From Desulfurococcales archaeon (lineage in GTDB: Archaea > Thermoproteota > Thermoprotei_A > Sulfolobales > AG1): DNA of 5,183 bases. Positions 1 to 4,409 of the stretch are shown piece by piece (position 1 is the stretch's first letter; every line of letters begins with the position of its first letter). The DNA lies in the NCBI GenBank assembly GCA_026990885.1, contig JALXCO010000194.1, positions 1 through 5,183 of the forward strand, in the 5' to 3' direction. The translations under genes were made by a program, and so were the position numbers. The notes beneath the pieces were generated by a model. It had not been told where the DNA came from. It saw only the letters and a program-made list of their open reading frames with translations, and searched no databases.

Positions 1-194
1 TTCTTAAGCTCTAGATGCTCTATATCGTATGTTTCGATTTCCTCAACCAGATCTTCAGGTTTAACACTAAGCTCCCTTCTGAGCTCATCAACACTAACTC
101 TACCTCTTAGTCTAGCGGCGGATTCCTTAACTATCTCCCTAAACTCTTTTCGAATGTCATGAGGATAGCTCCATAGTAATAGTCTTAGACACAA
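1..194 (-). CDS. Unrecognised protein, N-terminal fragment (runs off left edge)
   Basis: Read on the minus strand, one frame stays open from about base 256 to the window edge. From about base 180 leftwards it looks coding: it is rich in Glu, Arg, Lys and Leu and uses the same AGA/AGG/GAG/CTA codons as the plus-strand genes. The visible peptide is about 64 residues and lacks its C-terminus. It begins with a short hydrophobic stretch (CLRLLLW), then a charged helix (DIRKEFREIVKESAARLRG), then VSVDELRRELSVKPEDLVEE, whose spacing resembles a helix-turn-helix or winged-helix segment; that is a guess from pattern only. The frame has no ATG. The only standard start that leaves the fragment intact is the TTG at 194-192, about 11 bases after the transcription start expected from the TATA-like element at 228-235. 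The start is therefore uncertain, and a broken gene cannot be excluded. It diverges from the heme operon. I do not recognise the family. Confidence 0.5.
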   Translation of the reverse strand, partial: MCLRLLLWSYPHDIRKEFREIVKESAARLRGRVSVDELRRELSVKPEDLVEEIETYDIEHLELK

Positions 195-221
195 CTTAAC
201 ATTACTACAGATAACGTTCTT

Positions 222-231
222 ACCAAACTTA
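222..231 (-). repeat. Inverted copy of a 10-bp promoter-associated element
   Basis: On the minus strand this reads TAAGTTTGGT. The same ten bases occur on the plus strand at 455-464. The match extends to TAAGTTTGGT(A/T)A if one mismatch is allowed. This copy overlaps the downstream end of the minus-strand TATA-like box, where a bound protein would be expected to block transcription. The identity is seen directly; an operator role is inference. Confidence 0.4.
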
Positions 232-235
232 AAAG
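228..235 (-). promoter_or_regulatory. TATA-like promoter of the minus-strand gene
   Basis: On the minus strand this reads CTTTTAAG, a fair archaeal TATA box. The start of transcription would be expected about 26 bases further, near base 205, which puts the proposed TTG start (194-192) only about 11 bases into the message. Its downstream edge overlaps the repeated 10-bp element at 222-231. The call rests on motif and spacing alone. Confidence 0.4.
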
Positions 236-454
236 CTTGATTATGATATTATAATACTTATACCATCTTTGATGGTTGAGATGTTCATGCTTGTGAATAA
301 GCTTCTTTCTAGATCTCTATCTCCAATCTATTTCCTTAAACGGGCTTTAATTTCTTGAGCTTGAATTTTGATATAAGGCTTGATCTATTGTAAGGAGATA
401 TTATAATATGCGGGGTCAATTAGTATGGTTTCTGGTGTAGTTACCGTTTGTTAC

Positions 455-464
455 TAAGTTTGGT
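455..464 (+). repeat. Direct copy of the 10-bp promoter-associated element
   Basis: TAAGTTTGGT lies 11 bases upstream of the operon TATA box (476-483). It is the inverted partner of the copy at 222-231. Its position just upstream of the TATA/BRE region is one where archaeal activators can bind. It also runs into the third GTTAC copy (463-467). The regulatory role is inferred from position and repetition. Confidence 0.4.
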
Positions 465-475
465 TACGTGATTGG

Positions 476-483
476 TTTATAAG
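476..483 (+). promoter_or_regulatory. TATA box of the heme operon
   Basis: TTTATAAG is a good archaeal TATA box centred near 479-480. Transcription would be expected to start about 26 bases later, near 505-506, only some 7 bases before the TTG start at 513. The message would therefore be leaderless or nearly so, which is common for first genes in crenarchaeal operons. A GGAG at 503-506 sits at SD spacing but at or before the predicted transcript end, so it may not be used. No strong purine-rich BRE is evident in the preceding six bases (GATTGG). Confidence 0.6.
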
Positions 484-512
484 TCCTCTATATTGATTTA
501 GCGGAGTCTATA

Positions 513-1190
513 TTGAAGCTGCCCATATTTGTTGAGGTCTCCGGCTTAAAAATACTCGTTGTCGGCGGTGGTGAGGAGGCGTATAAGAAGGCGAGGAGGT
601 TTCTCAATGCGGGGGCCTATATATCTATTCTATCTCTAGACTTCTCCGAGGAGGTAGCCAAGCTGCATGAATCGAATAGGGATAGGGTTAGATTGATTAA
701 GGCCGACGCGCGAAACCATGAGTTGCTGGAGAAGCTTATAGCATCGTCAGATATAGTGATTTCAGCCCTTAACGAGGCTAAAGAGATCGATGACGCGATA
801 ATAGGGCTATCCAGGAAGCATGGAAAGCTATACATACTCGCTGGAGACGCCGAAAGGACGATGGGCGCAATGGGTATAGAGGGCGCATCAGGCGAGATCA
901 GGTTCGCCGTATTTACAGACGGCAAAAGCTCTCTGGTCGCTATGGAGGCGCGTGATAGAATAAAGGGTTTTCTGGATCAGCAGGAAGACCTGCATGAAAT
1001 GCTCTCCCAGCTTGGCTATATGAAGCAGGCTCTCAAGAAGAGCAGGGTGGACCCCGATACCAGGATAGCCATACACCGGGAGGTCTTTAAGGATCCCAGA
1101 TACAGGGCTCTCATCAAGGAGAAAAGATACAAGGAGGCATTTCTCAGACTGAAGGAGATGGTGTATGAGAAAACTGGAGTCCATATATAG
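513..1190 (+). CDS. cysG: Precorrin-2 dehydrogenase (CysG N-terminal / Met8p family siroheme synthase)
   Basis: Predicted cytosolic enzyme that oxidises precorrin-2 to sirohydrochlorin with NAD; some family members also insert Fe2+ to make siroheme. The 225-residue protein opens with LPIFVEVSGLKILVVGGGEEAYKKA, the family's typical start plus nucleotide-binding glycine motif (GGG 18-20, followed by KKARRFLNAGA). The Rossmann domain spans about residues 1-112. AGDAERTMGA (110-119) matches the segment of bacterial CysG that carries catalytic Asp104, so Asp112 is the likely catalytic residue. FAVFTDGKSS (131-140) replaces the bacterial VAVSSGGTSP stretch, so the serine phosphorylated in Salmonella CysG (Ser128) is Phe134 here. 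The C-terminal part is a helical dimerisation region of ordinary length. There is no methyltransferase domain, so this corresponds only to the N-terminal half of bacterial CysG. TTG 513 is the only standard start in the frame after the stop at 480-482. It is the first gene of the operon, and its end overlaps hemA by 26 bases. Whether it also chelates iron cannot be told from sequence. Confidence 0.88.
   Translation: MKLPIFVEVSGLKILVVGGGEEAYKKARRFLNAGAYISILSLDFSEEVAKLHESNRDRVRLIKADARNHELLEKLIASSDIVISALNEAKEIDDAIIGLSRKHGKLYILAGDAERTMGAMGIEGASGEIRFAVFTDGKSSLVAMEARDRIKGFLDQQEDLHEMLSQLGYMKQALKKSRVDPDTRIAIHREVFKDPRYRALIKEKRYKEAFLRLKEMVYEKTGVHI
1152..1159 (+). promoter_or_regulatory. Ribosome binding site of hemA
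   Basis: AAGGAGAT lies inside the cysG coding sequence. Its GGAG core (1154-1157) is 7 bases before the ATG at 1165. This supports that ATG as the hemA start despite the 26-base overlap, and suggests coupled translation. Confidence 0.65.
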
Positions 1191-2451
1191 GCGTATAGAT
1201 GAAGGAGAAGCAATCGATGATTCACCATACAGTATAGTAGGGTTGATAGTTAACTATAGAACACACAGCTATAGAGATGTTGAGAGGCTAAAGCTCAGAA
1301 GCAGTAGAGTAGAGGATAAGCTGGAAAAGCTAAGAAGCACCAATAGAATCAAAGGCTACATCATACTGTCAACATGCAATAGATACGAGATCTATATAGA
1401 TGACACCGGCAATATCGATGAGGTTGTTGAGGAGATCCGGGGGATATATGATGAAATAGGCATATCCCCCAGGATACAGGGATCTAGAAGCCTAATAAGG
1501 CACGTGATCAGGGTTCTCTTAGGCATGGAGTCGCCAGCGTTATTCGAGTACGAGATAGTAGATCAAGCAATCGAGACACTGAAAAAGAGCTCTGGAAGCT
1601 CAAGCCCCATACTCAGAGAGCTGTTTAGGGAGGCCATAGAAGCATCTATCGAGATAAGGGAGAAGCTGGGTATAGGTGGCGCTACAGGATTCCACACACT
1701 GGCTATAGATCTTGCACGTAGAGTGCTGGATATAAAGGATCCGTCTAGATGGAGAGTTGCTGTTGTGGGTACAGGCCTTATGGCTAGGAAGATAATAGAT
1801 GAGGTTAAGAGGGCTGGCTGTAGTAGGATAGATATATATAGCAGGGATATAGCTAGATCCAGAGGTCTAGCGGCTAGAGCTGGTGCTCAATATGGGGATA
1901 TAAAGGATCTATATAGATCTATCGAGGAATACGACGTTGTGTTTGTATCAACAAGATGCATAGATAAACCGGTGTTAAAGATCCCGAGAAAAGCAAGATT
2001 ATCTACAGCAGTAATAGATATATCTATACCGAAATGCGTTGAGGTAGAGGGTGGCGTTGCAAACTACTATTGGATAGATTCGATCCAAAAATATGTTGAG
2101 GAAGATATTGAGGAAAGAATCGTACGTGGAGTAGATGAAGCCCTAGATAGACTGATATCCAGGAAGGTAGATGAGATAGATCTAAAGCTCAGGATAAAAA
2201 GCTATATAGAGGAGGTTAAGAACCTATACGCTGAAACGATCAGTGAGATAATGCTCAAGCAGATCGCGAAGGCCCACAGGAAATTCAATTTAACCGATAG
2301 GGAGGGCGAGATTCTAGATCTAGTAGTAAGATCCATATACAACAAGTCTATAGGGGCACTGCCCAGAATACTTGAAGGCAAGCTAACCCAGTATTTTTCA
2401 AGGTATATGATTAAGGATCTAGATCCGGGTGAATCGAGATATGGGGAGTGA
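1165..2451 (+). CDS. hemA: Glutamyl-tRNA reductase
   Basis: Reduces the glutamyl group of tRNA-Glu with NADPH to glutamate-1-semialdehyde, the first committed step of C5 tetrapyrrole synthesis. The length of 428 residues is normal. The N-terminal catalytic domain (about 25-170) contains the hallmark LSTCNRYEIY with nucleophile Cys71; His113 falls where the conserved active-site histidine is expected. The Rossmann domain follows, with VAVVGTGLMARKI (198-210), VVFVSTR (258-264) and VIDISIPK (283-290), and then a long helical dimerisation domain (about 308-412). The residue 120-134 region is unusual: bacterial GEPQILGQ is FEYEIVDQ here, so its Gly becomes Phe127, while Glu128 and Gln134 are kept. 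The 'KRVRTET' helix is also altered, to IEIREKL. There are about 20 residues before the usual family start (VGLIVNYRTHSY), but the SD site supports ATG 1165. It overlaps cysG by 26 bases and the next gene by 11. Family assignment is firm; the divergence probably reflects archaeal lineage. Confidence 0.93.
   Translation: MRKLESIYRRIDEGEAIDDSPYSIVGLIVNYRTHSYRDVERLKLRSSRVEDKLEKLRSTNRIKGYIILSTCNRYEIYIDDTGNIDEVVEEIRGIYDEIGISPRIQGSRSLIRHVIRVLLGMESPALFEYEIVDQAIETLKKSSGSSSPILRELFREAIEASIEIREKLGIGGATGFHTLAIDLARRVLDIKDPSRWRVAVVGTGLMARKIIDEVKRAGCSRIDIYSRDIARSRGLAARAGAQYGDIKDLYRSIEEYDVVFVSTRCIDKPVLKIPRKARLSTAVIDISIPKCVEVEGGVANYYWIDSIQKYVEEDIEERIVRGVDEALDRLISRKVDEIDLKLRIKSYIEEVKNLYAETISEIMLKQIAKAHRKFNLTDREGEILDLVVRSIYNKSIGALPRILEGKLTQYFSRYMIKDLDPGESRYGE
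2427..2432 (+). promoter_or_regulatory. Ribosome binding site deciding the ahbAB start
   Basis: GGGTGA, a match to the archaeal SD core GGTGA, ends 8 bases before the ATG at 2441. It also contains the alternative GTG start at 2429, so if this site is used, translation starts at ATG 2441. The site sits within the last codons of hemA. Confidence 0.5.
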
Positions 2452-3409
2452 AAACCTGGATTACCAGATTCTAATGGAGCTCCAATATAGGTTCCCGATA
2501 AACGAAACACCATACATGGATATAGCTCTCAAATACGATCTAGATCTGGAGAGGCTCAAGAGCATAGTTATGAAATACAGATCTAGAATGGCTATCAAGA
2601 GGATAGGGTTCAACATAAACTACAAGGCTACAGGCAAGGTTGCCGCCCTAGTAGCGTTTAGAACGCCTTCAGGATCGATAAACAAGCTGAGGGACATATT
2701 GATCAAGGACACGAACGTAACACACAACTATATGAGGACACACCCAATCTACAATGTATGGTTCGTGATAAAGAGGAAAACAACCGAGCAGCTGCTGGAG
2801 GATGTGGCCAAGATAGCTAGAGCCACAGGTGTCGAGGACTATATAGTTCTTCTAGGCAAACGAACATACAAGCTATCGGTTAAGTTCGACATAATTAACG
2901 GGACCTCGTGGGCCGAGCCAGAGATACTCCCTGAGAACGTCCCGACATTCAGCGATCTAGGCCTACCTAGAGAGCCGTTTTCGGAGCTATCTAAGTGGAT
3001 ACCTATAGTGGAGAGGCCATTCAAAGACGTTGCGGAGAAATACGGGTATAGAGAGGGCGAGCTTGTAGATATGTTAAGGGAGCTCTACAGGAAGAGGGTT
3101 ATAAGGAACTACGGGGCCACGCTAGACGGGAAATCGTTCGGTATAGACAACGACGGGATGGTGGTTATAGAGGCTGGCGAAGATGCATGTAGAACAATAG
3201 CTATGGAGGTCCCTGAAGCAACCCATGTTGTCTATAGGGTCGCCATACATGGCGAGTGGAGCTACCCGGTATATTTCATGGCCCACGCCGACAGCAGAGA
3301 GAAGATAGAGGCTATAGCTAGGAAAGCCTCCAACAGGCTTGGGGGTGCTAGATACATGATCCTGTACAGCACAGCTAACCTTAAGCCAGGGATCCATAGT
3401 TTCGAATAG
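2441..3409 (+). CDS. ahbAB: Siroheme decarboxylase, AhbA-AhbB single-chain fusion
   Basis: Predicted to remove the C12 and C18 acetate carboxyls of siroheme, giving 12,18-didecarboxysiroheme in the alternative heme pathway. The characterised enzyme is a heterodimer of AhbA and AhbB, each about 150-180 residues with an Lrp/AsnC-like fold. Here 322 residues carry two such units in tandem. Unit 1 (about 5-150) has a degenerate helix-turn-helix, RIGFNINYKATG, and THNYMRTHPIYNVWF with His95, Tyr97 and Arg99, resembling AhbA/NirD. A linker of about 30 residues follows. Unit 2 (about 181-322) has IVERPF, VIRNYGATLDGKSFG, and THVVYR then WSYPVYF with His262, Tyr265, Arg266 and Trp273, resembling AhbB/NirL. 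Automatic annotation may label it a Lrp/AsnC regulator; the His/Tyr/Arg motifs and heme-operon setting argue for the enzyme. Start chosen at ATG 2441 from the SD site; an in-frame GTG at 2429 would add four residues. It overlaps the hemA end by 11 bases. Confidence 0.85.
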   Translation: MGSENLDYQILMELQYRFPINETPYMDIALKYDLDLERLKSIVMKYRSRMAIKRIGFNINYKATGKVAALVAFRTPSGSINKLRDILIKDTNVTHNYMRTHPIYNVWFVIKRKTTEQLLEDVAKIARATGVEDYIVLLGKRTYKLSVKFDIINGTSWAEPEILPENVPTFSDLGLPREPFSELSKWIPIVERPFKDVAEKYGYREGELVDMLRELYRKRVIRNYGATLDGKSFGIDNDGMVVIEAGEDACRTIAMEVPEATHVVYRVAIHGEWSYPVYFMAHADSREKIEAIARKASNRLGGARYMILYSTANLKPGIHSFE

Positions 3410-3435
3410 AGCCGGAAAACCCATGCAACGAAGCC

Positions 3436-3440
3436 GGGTG
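3436..3440 (+). promoter_or_regulatory. Ribosome binding site of the aldo/keto reductase
   Basis: GGGTG in the 38-base gap ends 7 bases before the GTG at 3448. Together with the family-typical first residues (MRYRRLGRTG), this supports the GTG start. The rest of the gap shows no promoter or terminator. Confidence 0.55.
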
Positions 3441-3447
3441 TCGAAAA

Positions 3448-4407
3448 GTGAGGTACAGGAGACTAGGTAGAACCGGAATAAAGGTTTCAGAGATTGGTTT
3501 CGGTGTATATAGCGTAACCGGTCTCTATGGGGAGTTGGGTAGGGATAGAGCTATAGATCTGCTTAGGAGGTCCTTTGATCTAGGCATAAACCTCTATGAT
3601 ACAGCTGATATGTACGGCTTCGGGTTAGGTGAAACGATATTGAGGGAGGCCTTCGGCAATGATCTTGAAGACATAGTGGTTGCTACTAAGGTAGGCTACG
3701 ACTTCTATAGCGGCAAGCCGGGTAAGCCGGTCAGGAATTTCGATCCTAGGTATATAGAGTATGCTGTTAGGAGATCTGTAGAGAGGCTGGGGAAGAAGCC
3801 GATCGATATACTCCAGATACATAATCCAACACTAGAGGCTTTATCCAATCCAGAGATCTTTAGTACATTAAGAAGACTAGTTGATGAGGGGCTCATAGAT
3901 CATGTTGGTGTGGCTCTGGGTCCGGAGACAGATGTGTATAGGGAGGCGGTGAAGGCGTCGGAGTATAGCGAGGTTGAGACGATGCAGTTCGTATATAATA
4001 TACTTGAGCAGGAGCCGGGATACAGCATAGCGTCTATATGTATGGATAAGGATATAGGTATTCTAGCCCGGGTCCCCCACGCTGGAGGTGTATTGAGCGG
4101 TAGATTATCTCTGGGTGATATTGATAGGCTTAAGGATCATAGATCTTTAAGGGATAGAAAGTGGTATGAGTGGGCCTTCAAGGTCTACAGCAAGGTTCTC
4201 GACGCTATAAGGGATGTGGAGGGGACCCCGGGACAGATCGCTGTGAGATTTATCCTCGACTCCATAAATGCATCATCTGTAATAGTTATAGCCACAAGCG
4301 TCGATGAGCTAGCCGAGTACGCCGAGTCATCCAGACTGAAAAAGCTCGATAACGAGATAATAGATAGGCTCAGAAGGATATATCGGGATAGCGTAAGTGA
4401 TCTGTAG
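3448..4407 (+). CDS. Aldo/keto reductase family protein
   Basis: NADP-dependent oxidoreductase of the (beta/alpha)8-barrel aldo/keto reductase superfamily, 319 residues, the normal length. The start MRYRRLGRTGIKVSEIGFG is family-typical. The full catalytic tetrad is present: Asp51 (YDTADMYG), Tyr56, Lys81 (VVATKVG) and His125 (LQIHNP). The C-terminal part has SVIVIATSVDELAEYAES (277-294), corresponding to the cofactor-binding loop region where relatives usually have (I)PG(A/T). The Pro-Gly is replaced here by Ala-Thr, so cofactor binding may be altered. There is no signal peptide or membrane segment, so it is cytosolic. It begins 38 bases after ahbAB with its own SD site and ends 2 bases before hemD, so it is almost certainly co-transcribed with the heme genes. 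No aldo/keto reductase step is established in siroheme-dependent heme synthesis. It may act on a tetrapyrrole or a reactive aldehyde such as glutamate-1-semialdehyde, or may only be a passenger; the substrate cannot be read from sequence. Confidence 0.92.
   Translation: MRYRRLGRTGIKVSEIGFGVYSVTGLYGELGRDRAIDLLRRSFDLGINLYDTADMYGFGLGETILREAFGNDLEDIVVATKVGYDFYSGKPGKPVRNFDPRYIEYAVRRSVERLGKKPIDILQIHNPTLEALSNPEIFSTLRRLVDEGLIDHVGVALGPETDVYREAVKASEYSEVETMQFVYNILEQEPGYSIASICMDKDIGILARVPHAGGVLSGRLSLGDIDRLKDHRSLRDRKWYEWAFKVYSKVLDAIRDVEGTPGQIAVRFILDSINASSVIVIATSVDELAEYAESSRLKKLDNEIIDRLRRIYRDSVSDL
4397..4402 (+). promoter_or_regulatory. Ribosome binding site of hemD
   Basis: GTGATC is an exact match to the end of the archaeal SD consensus (GGAGGTGATC). 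It ends 7 bases before the ATG at 4410 and is encoded inside the last Ser-Asp-Leu codons of the aldo/keto reductase. This fixes the hemD start and suggests coupled translation. Confidence 0.6.
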
Positions 4408-4409
4408 GC

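Larger units (their letters stand above)
195..512. other. Divergent AT-rich intergenic region
   Basis: This 318-base stretch separates the minus-strand gene from the heme operon and is clearly richer in A+T than the flanking genes. It holds the two outward-facing promoters, an inverted pair of a 10-bp element (222-231 and 455-464), three GTTAC copies (starting at 440, 450 and 463), a perfect 12-bp AT palindrome (398-409), and a 25-codon open frame at 281-358 placed about 26 bases after a TATA-like run (249-256). I see no convincing conserved protein, tRNA, box C/D RNA or T-rich terminator in it. Confidence 0.7.

Noticed and set aside
617..1228. Minus-strand open frames antisense to cysG and the hemA start
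   Set aside because: They are shadows of clearly identified plus-strand genes. Their translations are Ser/Leu/Ile-rich with no recognisable motifs, and no promoter or SD site supports them.
1800..1930. Dense ATATATAG/CTATATAG runs resembling promoters or repeats
   Set aside because: They fall within hemA in frame and reflect frequent Ile-Tyr/Asp-Ile codons (ATA, TAT, GAT). The same pattern recurs through all genes of the window.
2314..2546. Cluster of perfect palindromes built from GATCTAGATC / CTAGATCTAG (2314-2323, 2415-2426, 2537-2546)
   Set aside because: All lie inside coding sequence and follow from the favoured codons GAT and CTA in adjacent Asp-Leu-Asp or similar residues, so a regulatory or restriction-related role is not needed.
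2441..3409. Reading the AhbAB frame as an Lrp/AsnC transcription regulator
   Set aside because: The helix-turn-helix parts are degenerate, both halves carry the His/Tyr/Arg motifs of the AhbA/AhbB/NirDL family, and the gene sits between hemA and hemD.
2202..3424. Minus-strand open frames antisense to the hemA end and ahbAB
   Set aside because: Both strongly supported plus-strand genes explain this region; the antisense translations have no family features.
3410..3447. Possible stem or internal promoter in the ahbAB-aldo/keto reductase gap
   Set aside because: GCCGG occurs twice as a direct, not inverted, repeat. There is no TATA box or T-run, so only the SD site is supported.
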